From UBA4736 sp002404015 (GTDB lineage: Bacteria > Chloroflexota > Dormibacteria > Dormibacterales > Dormibacteraceae), in assembly GCA_036747295.1 (NCBI GenBank), contig DAIOCN010000007.1:1-64000 (forward strand): a stretch of DNA of 64,000 bases. Direction: 5' to 3'. The position numbers and the translations under genes were made by a program. The notes under the pieces were generated by a model. It saw nothing but the letters and a program-made list of their open reading frames with translations. It ran no database searches and was not told where the DNA came from. Of the stretch, positions 1-7,593 are shown in pieces (the stretch's first letter is position 1; the number at the start of each line of letters is the position of its first letter).

Positions 1-72
1 GCCAGACCTCCGAGCCCGGCTAGCTTGACACTCAGGCTGGGTGGGGGGCCTCAGGGCTCCGCTGAAGTCGGC

Positions 73-114
73 TCCGCCCCCCTCCCGACCTCCCCCCGCA
101 AGCGGAGGGAGGGG
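73..114 (-). terminator. GC-rich stem-loop after the dehydratase-like gene
   Basis: Immediately past the stop of the minus-strand dehydratase-like gene, a nine-base CCCCCTCCC arm pairs with GGGAGGGGG. A smaller inner pairing can also form. There is no T-run, so it may be a transcript-stabilising hairpin or a weak terminator. Confidence 0.35.
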
Positions 115-115
115 G

Positions 116-1030
116 TCATGATCTCAGCAGCTCGGCCAGCAGGCGGGGGTCGATGTTGCCCCCTGTCACCAGCGCGACCGTGCGCTTCCCCGGCGGCAGC
201 TGCTCGAGGGCCGCAAAGGCCAGCGCCCCCGCGCCTTCGGCGACCACCTTGCCGGCAACCGCTAGCTCGGGGATCGCCACCCGCAGCCGCGGCTCGGACA
301 CCTCCAGCCAGGTGTCGACGGCCTCGCCCAGGCGCTCGAACATCACCTGGTTGAAGGGCGCCGCGGTGCCGTCTGCGATCGTCTGCGGGGTGAGCGCCAC
401 CTGCTTGCCGGCCGCAAACGAGCGAGGCCAGAGGGCGTAGCCGTCGGATTGCACCCCGACCAGCTCGAGACCCGGCTTCAGGCCCTTGAGGGCGCCCGCC
501 AGCCCGGTGGCCAGGCCGCCGCCGCCCACGGCCACCACCACCCGCTCGACCTCCGGCGCCTGCTCCAGGATCTCCAGCCCGGACCCGCCGTTGCCGGCTG
601 CGAACTCCTCGTCCAGGTGGGGGTGGATGAAGTGCTCCGGCTCGGACTCCCAGCCGCGGCCCGCCATCCACTCGAAGATCCCCTCCCGGCTCAGGAAGAC
701 AGGGGTGGCGCCCCAGCGCCGGACCCCCTCGACCTTGGGCGGAGGGGCAGTCTCGAACATGAAGACCCGGCAGGACACCCCCAGCTTGTGGGCAACGTAG
801 GCGCAGGCGAGCGCGGCGTTGCCCGCGCTCACGGTCAGCAGGCCGCGCTCGAGCTCGGAGCGGGGCAGGGCCAGGGCGGCCGCGAAATAGCCGCGGACCT
901 TGTAGCTGCCGGTGGGCTGCAGCAGCTCCAGCTTGAGGAGGTCGCCGGCGGGCAGCGGGACGAGCGGCGTCCGCAGGACGTGGGGGCGCGCCCGCTCGGC
1001 GGCGGCTCGGACGCGCGGGAGCGGGATCAA
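116..1030 (-). CDS. PLP-dependent threonine/serine dehydratase-like protein
   Basis: Fold-type II PLP enzyme of the threonine dehydratase / tryptophan synthase beta family, about 304 residues. The Schiff-base lysine lies in a G-S-Y-K-V-R-G motif near residue 44. A phosphate-binding glycine loop (VGGGGL) lies near residues 168-173, and an AEGAGA segment near the C-terminus is typical of the family. There is no ACT domain, so allosteric regulation as in biosynthetic IlvA is unlikely. I chose the TTG that overlaps the TGA stop of the upstream HD gene, which implies translational coupling; the open frame runs further upstream but only as a shadow of that gene. Substrate (threonine, serine or another hydroxy amino acid) cannot be told from sequence. 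Confidence 0.82.
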   Translation of the reverse strand: MIPLPRVRAAAERARPHVLRTPLVPLPAGDLLKLELLQPTGSYKVRGYFAAALALPRSELERGLLTVSAGNAALACAYVAHKLGVSCRVFMFETAPPPKVEGVRRWGATPVFLSREGIFEWMAGRGWESEPEHFIHPHLDEEFAAGNGGSGLEILEQAPEVERVVVAVGGGGLATGLAGALKGLKPGLELVGVQSDGYALWPRSFAAGKQVALTPQTIADGTAAPFNQVMFERLGEAVDTWLEVSEPRLRVAIPELAVAGKVVAEGAGALAFAALEQLPPGKRTVALVTGGNIDPRLLAELLRS

Positions 1031-2406
1031 TCCGCCGCCAGCACCTGGTGGGCGGCCTCGATCAGCTGGCCGCGCGCCGACTCGTCGCGGGCGAAGATGC
1101 GAAAGAGCGCCATCCGGACCGGCAGGCGCCGGAACAGGTCGAGGACCCGGCTGTGCTGGTAGCTCTTCTCGAGCGGGTCGTAGAAGAGGATGTCCTGCTC
1201 CTCCATGATCGGGTTGAAGGCCCGCGACTCCTGGGCCGCCACGTCGACCTCGAACTCGATTTCCCTGAGGTCGGCCGGCAGGAGGGCTCGGATCCGCTCG
1301 GCGAACTTGGCCCGGGACATCGTCAGGGCCCCCGAGGGCACGTCGTGCGCCTCGGCGTAGCCGGAGTAGATCAGCTTCCAGCGCAGGCGGCGGGCCACGA
1401 TCTCGCCCCACTCGTGCCCCAGCGCGACCTCTTCGGGGCTGCCGTCGCCGTGTGCCCAGCGCTCGACCTCGCTCATCAGCGACCACTCGTTGAGGCGCGC
1501 GAAGGCGGGCAGCCGCTCCAGCGGGTTACCGCCGAGGAGGATGTCCATGGTGGGCTCGAAGACCCCTCGCAGCTGGAGGTCGATGCGGCGCACGGTCCGG
1601 TGGAAGTAGACCTGGTGGTAGAGGTAGAGGCGCGCGTTCAGGAAGATGAACAGGGCCTCCGCGCCGTGGCTGTGGAGGGTAAGGCCGTGCTCCGAGATGA
1701 AGGAGTAGTGGAGTATCCGCTGCACGTCCACCGGACCGGTGGACACCCCGCAGATGTACGAGTCGCGGGGCACGTAGTCCATGTTGTCGGCACTGAAGGG
1801 GCCGACCAGCAGGGGCTTCACGGCGCGCACCCAGGACGGCGGCTCGAAGCCGCGCAGCTCGTGGGGCGAGATCAGGAAGGCCACCCAGCGGGGGTCCACG
1901 ACTTCCCCCGGCTCGAAGTCGTGGTCGGGCGAAGCCCGCAGCCCGCCGATCAGGGGGGAGAGCTCGCCCAGGACCAGGTGGCGCCCGATGTCCTCGTGGT
2001 CGATGCCCCAGCGCGAGAGGTAGTTTTCGTCGAAGAAGTGGCCGAAGGGGCCGTGTCCGACGTCGTGGAGCAGCCCGGCCAGCCGCAGTGTCTCCTGGAC
2101 GAGGCCCTCGGAGGGGCAGCCGGGCTCGACCTGGCGCAGGGTTGGGTAGAGGTGGGCGGCCCAGCTGCCGGCCAGGTGCATCGCCCCCAGCGAGTGCTGG
2201 AAACGCGAGTGCTCGGCGGTCGCGAAGACCCACCAGGCGCTCTGCAGCTGGTGAATCCGGCGCAGGCGCTGAAGCCAGGGGCCGTCGATCAGGTCCTGCT
2301 CGGCGGCCTCGCCGGGGACGCCGCCCGGCTTAGTGACCCGGATGTAGCCGTAGATGGGGTCGCTGGAGAGGTTGACGCGCGAGTACTCGGCGACCACCTC
2401 GGACAT
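1027..2406 (-). CDS. HD-domain phosphohydrolase (dGTPase/SAMHD1-like)
   Basis: 459-residue metal-dependent HD phosphohydrolase of the group that includes dGTP triphosphohydrolases and SAMHD1-like proteins. An N-terminal H-S-R-F-x-H-S-L-G motif (residues 66-74) and the HD pair in LLHDVGHGPFGH (His114-Asp115) give the metal ligands. The rest is helical with no recognisable extra domain. It is the first gene of a two-gene minus-strand unit; its stop overlaps the start of the dehydratase-like gene. A nucleotide or (p)ppGpp-like phosphate ester substrate is inferred from the family only. Confidence 0.85.
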   Translation of the reverse strand: MSEVVAEYSRVNLSSDPIYGYIRVTKPGGVPGEAAEQDLIDGPWLQRLRRIHQLQSAWWVFATAEHSRFQHSLGAMHLAGSWAAHLYPTLRQVEPGCPSEGLVQETLRLAGLLHDVGHGPFGHFFDENYLSRWGIDHEDIGRHLVLGELSPLIGGLRASPDHDFEPGEVVDPRWVAFLISPHELRGFEPPSWVRAVKPLLVGPFSADNMDYVPRDSYICGVSTGPVDVQRILHYSFISEHGLTLHSHGAEALFIFLNARLYLYHQVYFHRTVRRIDLQLRGVFEPTMDILLGGNPLERLPAFARLNEWSLMSEVERWAHGDGSPEEVALGHEWGEIVARRLRWKLIYSGYAEAHDVPSGALTMSRAKFAERIRALLPADLREIEFEVDVAAQESRAFNPIMEEQDILFYDPLEKSYQHSRVLDLFRRLPVRMALFRIFARDESARGQLIEAAHQVLAAD

Positions 2407-2537
2407 GGCGCGATTCTAGAGGTGCGACCGAAAAGCCCAGACGGAGCTTCGGCGCCCATGCAACCAATCCGATTCTCTCGCCCGGTTTTCCGGCCGCAGC
2501 TCTAGAGACCCCGGGCCGTCCCTTACCCTGAACGGCC

Positions 2538-3359
2538 GTGATCTGGTCCGCCCTGGCCGCCACCCTCTGGGGCGGGCTGTACGTGGTCAGCCAGCTGGCG
2601 TTCCAGTCCCACTTCCCTCCGGCCACGCTGAGCGCCGCCCGCCTTCTGATCGGCGTGCTGGCACTCCTGGTGGCCCTGCGCCGGCTGCCGGCGCTGTGGG
2701 AGCGCCGGCTGGCGCTGCTCGGTGCGCTGGTCGCCGCCACGGTGCTGGTCCAGTCGTTCGGCACCTACCTCTCGGGCGGCGCCGCGGGCAGCCTCCTGAC
2801 CCTGATGACGCCGCCGTTCGTGGCCCTCCTAGCGCCCATTGCGCTCGGCGAGCGGACTCGCCCGACGCAGTGGGCGGGCATCGCGCTCGGGATCGGGGGG
2901 GCGGCCCTGGTGATCGGCCCGGCAGGCGCCGGCTCGCCCTTCGGCGACGTGCTGCTGGTGAGCGCCTCGCTCTTCTGGGCGCTGTTCACGGTGCTGGGCG
3001 CGCGCCTCGTCCGCAGCCGGGGCTCTCTCCAGGTCACCGCCGCCGCCTGCGTCTGGGCGCTGCCGATCCTCATAGTCGCCTCCGGGCTGGAGCTTGCACT
3101 CGGTACGGAGATCCGCCTCAGCGGGGGCGCTGTGCTGGACATCCTGTACCTGGGGTTGGGGGCGACGGCGCTGGGCTGGTGGGCCTGGTATCGGGGTGTC
3201 GAGCGCGCGCCCGCCGCCTCGGCCGCGGTTCCCTTCCTGCTCCAGCCGATCGTGGGAGTCGGCCTCTCCATCCCCATCTTCCACGCCTCGCTGACAATCC
3301 CGTTCTTGGCGGGCAGCGTGCTGGTGGCGTCCGGGATGCTGGTGGCAAGCCGCCGGTGA
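2538..3359 (+). CDS. EamA/DMT-family permease
   Basis: 273-residue inner-membrane protein with two EamA-type halves and about ten hydrophobic segments, of the drug/metabolite transporter superfamily. The N-terminus (WSALAATLWGGLYV) is a typical first DMT helix. The start is GTG 2538; no ATG lies in the first helix. Substrate is unknown; relatives export amino acids, metabolites or drugs. Its TGA stop overlaps the GTG start of the following DUF309 gene, so the two are likely co-translated. Confidence 0.85.
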   Translation: MIWSALAATLWGGLYVVSQLAFQSHFPPATLSAARLLIGVLALLVALRRLPALWERRLALLGALVAATVLVQSFGTYLSGGAAGSLLTLMTPPFVALLAPIALGERTRPTQWAGIALGIGGAALVIGPAGAGSPFGDVLLVSASLFWALFTVLGARLVRSRGSLQVTAAACVWALPILIVASGLELALGTEIRLSGGAVLDILYLGLGATALGWWAWYRGVERAPAASAAVPFLLQPIVGVGLSIPIFHASLTIPFLAGSVLVASGMLVASRR

Positions 3360-3727
3360 GCCTCGGGCGCGGCCTCGAGCTGTTCAACCAAGGCCGCTAC
3401 TGGGATGCCCACGAGGCCTGGGAGGAGGCCTGGATGCCCGACCGCCGGGGGCCCGACGGCCGGTTCTACAAGGGCCTGATCCAGGTCGCGGCCGGCTGCC
3501 TGCACTACGGCCGCCACAACCGGCGAGGCGCCGTCAACAAGTGGCGCAGCGGCGTCGACTACCTGCGCCCATATCTGCCCAGCCACCACGGTGTCGCGCT
3601 GGCGCCCCTCGTCGACCGGGTGGACGACTACCTGCGGGCGATGGAGCCGGGCGGCTGGCCGGAGCTGGAGATGCCCCTTATCGGCTCCGGGCCTGTCGGC
3701 AAGGTCGGGCCGGCTCAGGAGCCATAG
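3356..3727 (+). CDS. DUF309 family protein
   Basis: Small helical protein of 123 residues with the DUF309 hallmark near its N-terminus (F-N-Q-G-R-Y-W-D-A-H-E-A-W-E) followed by F-Y-K-G-L-I-Q and a second half rich in Arg/Leu. The family is widespread with no established function; conserved His/Glu residues suggest metal or ligand binding. It starts at a GTG overlapping the stop of the DMT permease. Its last 13 bases overlap the end of the convergent molybdopterin-binding-like gene. Confidence 0.8.
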   Translation: MSLGRGLELFNQGRYWDAHEAWEEAWMPDRRGPDGRFYKGLIQVAAGCLHYGRHNRRGAVNKWRSGVDYLRPYLPSHHGVALAPLVDRVDDYLRAMEPGGWPELEMPLIGSGPVGKVGPAQEP

Positions 3728-4710
3728 GGCGGGAAGCGCCGGCCGGCCCCGGCCTCGATGAGGCCGCCGTAGCCCAGCCGCACGAAGTCGGCGGCGTCCG
3801 CCCGACCGTAGGCGAAAACGAAGGGCAGCACGAGGTCCAGCGAGGTGTTCTTGCCGAACCCGGCGCAGGAGGCCACCCCGAACACGACCGTGCCGTCCAG
3901 GCGGCCCAGCCAGAGCATCGACCCCGGGTGGGCGGGGGCGCCTCGGCGGACCAGCTCGCCGCCCATGTTGACGAGCTCCACGTGGGCGGGGTCGAGGGGA
4001 TCGATCGAGGAGGCTCCCGCCAGCAGCAGCAGCTCCGCCGAGATCGCCTGGGCATCCTCGTAAGTCTCGTGGACGGCCGCGGCGCTGCGCGCGATCTCAC
4101 GGACACCCACCACCTCCGCCCCGTACCAGCCGAGCTTGCGGGTCACGGCTTCGGCGAACATGCGCCGGGCCGCCGGCTTCAGGCGCTCGGTCGCCACGAC
4201 TAGGGTTCGCAGCGGCCGGAAGGGCACCACCTCGACTGCCGGCGCCAACTCGGCGGCCACCGCGGCCGCCTGCTCCAGCAGCTCCTCGCCCACCGCGACC
4301 GGCGTCACCTTGGCCCCGGCCACCTCCTCACCCGCGTCGACCGCCTGGCCGTCGACCACAGTGAAGACGCCTACGTTGGGCAGCGCGTTGAGGCGCTCGA
4401 CAGCCTCCCTCTTGACCCTGGTGAGACCCCGCCGGGTCGACAGGAGGCGAACCTGGCTCTGGACCGGCCGGCCGACCTCGACGCCGTCCCCCGCCAGCAT
4501 CCGGCCCAGCCGGACGGCGGCCTCGTCCTCGTGCACGTCGCCGGATTCCAGCTCCACAACGTGCACCTCGGGCACCGCGCGCAGCGCAGGCACGTGGCGG
4601 GCGCTGAGCACCGTGCCCTTGCGCAGACCCCGCCCGAGGTCGTGTGTCAGCACGCGGCCCTCCACTTCCGCCTCGGTCAGCGTCGGCCCCGCCAGCCGCA
4701 CCGCCCTCAC
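3715..4710 (-). CDS. Molybdopterin-binding (MoeA-like) protein
   Basis: 331-residue cytosolic protein. The N-terminal 130 residues read like a small domain with the 'T(H)DLGRGLRKGTVL' linker also found in MoeA-like hybrid proteins. The middle and C-terminal part resembles the MoCF/MogA-like molybdopterin-binding fold (LLLAGASSIDPLDPA, then PGSMLWLG and GLASCAGF-like loops). This matches the 'MoeA-like' proteins annotated in molybdenum-enzyme clusters, but no other Mo-cofactor gene is nearby, so the role is uncertain. It is divergent from cysS with only 29 bases between starts. Confidence 0.65.
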   Translation of the reverse strand: MRAVRLAGPTLTEAEVEGRVLTHDLGRGLRKGTVLSARHVPALRAVPEVHVVELESGDVHEDEAAVRLGRMLAGDGVEVGRPVQSQVRLLSTRRGLTRVKREAVERLNALPNVGVFTVVDGQAVDAGEEVAGAKVTPVAVGEELLEQAAAVAAELAPAVEVVPFRPLRTLVVATERLKPAARRMFAEAVTRKLGWYGAEVVGVREIARSAAAVHETYEDAQAISAELLLLAGASSIDPLDPAHVELVNMGGELVRRGAPAHPGSMLWLGRLDGTVVFGVASCAGFGKNTSLDLVLPFVFAYGRADAADFVRLGYGGLIEAGAGRRFPPYGS

Positions 4711-4739
4711 GTCGGCCGGCCCGGAGCGGGGTCACTACG

Positions 4740-6119
4740 ATGGGTCGCGGCGTGCGTCTCTACAACACGATGACGCGGGGGAAGGAGGACCTCCGGCCGC
4801 TCGAGGCCGGCCGGGTCCGGATCTACAGCTGCGGGCCCACCGTGTACCGCTTCGTGCACGTGGGAAACCTTCGCACTTTCATGCTGGCCGACGTCCTCTG
4901 CCGGACCCTGCAGTACCTGGGATTCCAGGTCGAGCAGGTGATGAACATCACGGACGTCGGCCACCTCGTGGACGACCAGTTCGACCGCGGCGAGGACAAG
5001 ATGCTGGTCAGCGTGCGGCTGGAGCACAAGTCGCCCCAGGAGATCGCCGCGTTCTACACGGGGGCGTTCCTGGACGACGCCGCCAAGCTCAACATCCGGC
5101 GCGCCGAGCACTATCCGCGGGCGACCGAATACATCCCCCAGATGCTGGCGCTCATCGAGGGCCTGGTCCAGCGCGGCCACGCCTACGAGGCGGGTGGCAC
5201 GGTTTACTACGACATCGCCAGCTTCCCGGCCTACGGACGGCTGTCCGGCAACTCGACCGCCGACCTGCGAGCGGGCGTCCGCGGCGAGGTGGACCCGCGC
5301 AAGCGCAACCCGGGCGACTTCACACTCTGGAAACACGCCGGTGAGAACCGTCTCCAGGTCTGGGACAGTCCCTGGGGGCCCGGCTTCCCGGGTTGGCACA
5401 TCGAGTGCTCGGCGATGTCCACCAGCCTGCTCGGCGAGCGGTTCGACATCCACACCGGCGGCTCCGACAACGTGTTCCCCCACCACGAGGCGGAGATCGC
5501 CCAGTCCGAGGGCGCGTTCGGGCACCAGGTCGTCGGCTGCTGGGTGCACGGCGAGCACCTGCTCCTCTCGGGCGCCCGGATGGCGAAGTCGGCCGGCAAC
5601 TTCTTTCGGGTCACCGAGCTCGAGGAGCAGGGCCACGACCCGCTGGCCTTCCGCTACCTGGCGCTCCAGGCCAGGTATCGGGCCAAGCTCAACTTCAGCC
5701 CGGAGGGCCTGGCCGGCGCCGACCGCGCGCTCGGCCAACTGCGGCGCCGGATCGCCTCCTGGAGCACGGCCGGCGACGGTCCTCGGGGCGATTTCGACCA
5801 GCGCTTCCGGGCCAGCCTGGAGGACGACCTGGACCTGCCCGCCGCGATGGCGCTCGTCGCCGAGCTCGGGCGCTCGGACCTGGCGCCAGGCGCCAAGGCG
5901 GCGCTGCTGCTGGATTGGGACCAGGTGCTGGGGCTCGACCTCGGCCGGGAGCCGGTCAGGGCCGACCTGCCGCCAGGGGCGGCCGAGCTTCTCGAGCAGA
6001 GGGCGCTGGCTCGGGCCGGCCGCGACTTCGCGACGGCGGACCGGCTGCGCGACGAGCTATCCGCGATGCGTGTCATCGTGACGGACGGACCCGACGGCCA
6101 GGCCTGGCGGGTGCGCTAG
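4740..6119 (+). CDS. cysS: Cysteinyl-tRNA synthetase
   Basis: Class I aminoacyl-tRNA synthetase that charges tRNA-Cys; 459 residues, normal for bacterial CysS. The HIGH-type signature is H-V-G-N at residues 40-43, and the zinc-binding Cys31 precedes it in SCGPT. The W-H-I-E-C-S zinc site lies at 219-224, and the KMSKS-type loop is R-M-A-K-S at 280-284. A DALR-like helical C-terminal domain follows. MshC (mycothiol ligase) is a paralogue, but the length and complete anticodon-side domain favour CysS. ATG 4740 is chosen because upstream codons are low-complexity. The TAG stop lies in the CTAG that borders the downstream MITE-like element. Confidence 0.93.
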   Translation: MGRGVRLYNTMTRGKEDLRPLEAGRVRIYSCGPTVYRFVHVGNLRTFMLADVLCRTLQYLGFQVEQVMNITDVGHLVDDQFDRGEDKMLVSVRLEHKSPQEIAAFYTGAFLDDAAKLNIRRAEHYPRATEYIPQMLALIEGLVQRGHAYEAGGTVYYDIASFPAYGRLSGNSTADLRAGVRGEVDPRKRNPGDFTLWKHAGENRLQVWDSPWGPGFPGWHIECSAMSTSLLGERFDIHTGGSDNVFPHHEAEIAQSEGAFGHQVVGCWVHGEHLLLSGARMAKSAGNFFRVTELEEQGHDPLAFRYLALQARYRAKLNFSPEGLAGADRALGQLRRRIASWSTAGDGPRGDFDQRFRASLEDDLDLPAAMALVAELGRSDLAPGAKAALLLDWDQVLGLDLGREPVRADLPPGAAELLEQRALARAGRDFATADRLRDELSAMRVIVTDGPDGQAWRVR

Positions 6120-6300
6120 CAGGGTGTTGAAAAAGGTCGGCGAGGGATTCGGGGGCCAGGTGGCCCAGATCCTAGGCGGCTCCGAGAACCGGAGCAAAGC
6201 GTATTGGAGATACGCGTCGCGAGGATCGCAGGAGCCAACGACGGAGATGGGTCGCCTGGGCGCCGAAGCACCGTCGATTCCTTTTTCAACGGCCTGCTAG
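6116..6300. mobile_element. MITE-like non-autonomous element with CTAG flanks
   Basis: A 177-bp element (6120-6296) sits between two CTAG tetranucleotides that look like a target-site duplication. Its ends are 17-base imperfect inverted repeats (15/17): left CAGGGTGTTGAAAAAGG, right end in reverse CAGGCCGTTGAAAAAGG. The interior has no coding capacity and holds small hairpins, for example GCGTAT-tggag-ATACGC. The GTTGAAAAAGG terminus resembles ends of several IS families, so a transposase elsewhere in the genome may mobilise it. The left CTAG provides the cysS stop codon. Confidence 0.72.
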
Positions 6301-6314
6301 AGCTTCGGGCCGCT

Positions 6315-6353
6315 CAAAAGGAAGAGGGCCGGCGCCATGCAGACGACCGGCCC
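6315..6353 (-). terminator. Rho-independent terminator of the sigma/anti-sigma unit
   Basis: Read on the minus strand, GGGCCGG (6353-6347) pairs with CCGGCCC (6332-6326) around a 14-base loop. A pyrimidine tract ending in TTTT (6319-6316) follows. It lies about 20 bases after the stop of the putative anti-sigma gene. Confidence 0.6.
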
Positions 6354-6372
6354 CCAGGGAGAAAGAGGGAGT

Positions 6373-6975
6373 CTATTGGTGGACGTCTCCGGCGGGAGGC
6401 TGCGCGTCCGGCGTGTGGTCCGGCTGGGGGATCTTCTCCGGCTGCGGGGATTTCTTCGACCTGTTGGAGACCAACGGCCGCTCGGGAGTGGCAGTCGGCT
6501 TGGGGACGGCGATGATGCCCTGGGCGCTCGGCGCGGGCGGGATCTCGCGGGCGTCACTGGCCGCTGCGTTGGTCTCCGGCGCCGTCGTGGGCACGGCCGC
6601 GTGCTGGTCGCCATTCTGGCCCGCGAACACGCTGACGCACTCGCCGAGACCCTGCCCATCGGCCGTCAGGCCCGCCTGGCACTGCTCCACCCTGTGCGAC
6701 ACCAGCTCCCGCCACTGGATGGGGTTGGCCGTTCCCGACAGGGCGGTCCCAGTGGCGCCCACCGCGAACGCGGCTACGGTCAGCCCGGTCGCGACCTTGG
6801 CCACCACGGCAGTCGAGGCGCCGCCTCCCAGGAGCGACATCCGGCGGACCCGCCCGACGCCCGCCAGCGACCTGTAGCGCGGCTGGCTGGCACGAGTCCG
6901 GCGGCTGACGGCGGGATCGAGGTTGCGCTTCAGCGCCTCTTCGAGCCAGCCCTCGAACTCGCCACTTTCGTTCAT
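6373..6975 (-). CDS. Putative membrane anti-sigma factor
   Basis: About 200 residues, no clear family. The N-terminal 45 residues are charged and helical (EGWLEEALKRNL). One hydrophobic segment follows (near residues 48-70, STAVVAKVATGLTVAAFAVG), then a Pro/Ala/Thr-rich probably extracytoplasmic tail of about 130 residues. This topology and the position directly behind an ECF sigma gene suggest an anti-sigma factor, but no zinc-binding HxxxCxxC motif is visible. An alternative start, ATG 7014, would overlap the sigma gene by about 30 bases; I chose ATG 6975 in the 7-base gap after the sigma stop. A terminator follows. Confidence 0.65.
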   Translation of the reverse strand: MNESGEFEGWLEEALKRNLDPAVSRRTRASQPRYRSLAGVGRVRRMSLLGGGASTAVVAKVATGLTVAAFAVGATGTALSGTANPIQWRELVSHRVEQCQAGLTADGQGLGECVSVFAGQNGDQHAAVPTTAPETNAAASDAREIPPAPSAQGIIAVPKPTATPERPLVSNRSKKSPQPEKIPQPDHTPDAQPPAGDVHQ

Positions 6976-6982
6976 CTCTAAG

Positions 6983-7525
6983 TCAGGAACGCCGGGGCTC
7001 GGCTGAGTACCCATCGGCCAGGTGGGCCAGCTCCCGGCGCAGCCGCTCCTTGGCCGCAGCCAGCCGCGAGGCGACCGTTCGCTCCGGGATCCCGAGCGCG
7101 GTTCCGATCTCGCGGTTGGTGTAGCCGTGGTAGTGGCGCAGCACGATGGCCGCCGCCTGCTTGGGCGGCAGCCGGCGGAGCGCGCGGGCGAGCTCGCCGG
7201 CGTCGCCGGCATCGAAGGGATCGGGGCCGTCGCCAGGGCGGCCGAGCCGGCGCACCAGCTCGCCCACCTCACGCAGTCGCTGGCGGCGCCGGTAGGAGAT
7301 GGCGACATTGAGCGCGATCCGGTGCAACCAGGCTTCGGCCGGCGCGTTGGGCTTCCATCTCGACCAGTTCCGATAGGCGCGGACGAACGCCTCCTGCACG
7401 CAGTCCTCGGCGGCCGCCCGGTCGCCGAGCACGCCGATCAGCGTCCCCAGGAGCCTGCCGTGGCTGGCCCGATAGAGTCGGTCGAAATCCTCCTCGGATC
7501 CCGGCCGGTAGCCGTCCTCCTTCAC
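6983..7525 (-). CDS. ECF-type RNA polymerase sigma factor
   Basis: Group 4 sigma-70 factor of about 180 residues. Region 2 includes F-D-R-L-Y-R and the AAAEDCVQEAFVRAYRNW helix that binds -10 DNA and core polymerase. Region 4 near the C-terminus (LPPKQAAAIVLRHYHGYTNREIG, then IPERTVASRLAAAKERL) is the helix-turn-helix for -35 recognition. GTG 7525 is preferred because GGAGGG lies just upstream and residues before it do not look like sigma. The open frame extends to 7600, which would overlap the divergent helicase start. It is co-transcribed with the putative anti-sigma factor. Confidence 0.87.
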   Translation of the reverse strand: MKEDGYRPGSEEDFDRLYRASHGRLLGTLIGVLGDRAAAEDCVQEAFVRAYRNWSRWKPNAPAEAWLHRIALNVAISYRRRQRLREVGELVRRLGRPGDGPDPFDAGDAGELARALRRLPPKQAAAIVLRHYHGYTNREIGTALGIPERTVASRLAAAKERLRRELAHLADGYSAEPRRS

Positions 7526-7593
7526 CGTTTCCCTCCACCTCGGGAGCTTGACTACGAACGCATGTTCGCTTAGCCTCAGGCGCGAGCCCGCCA

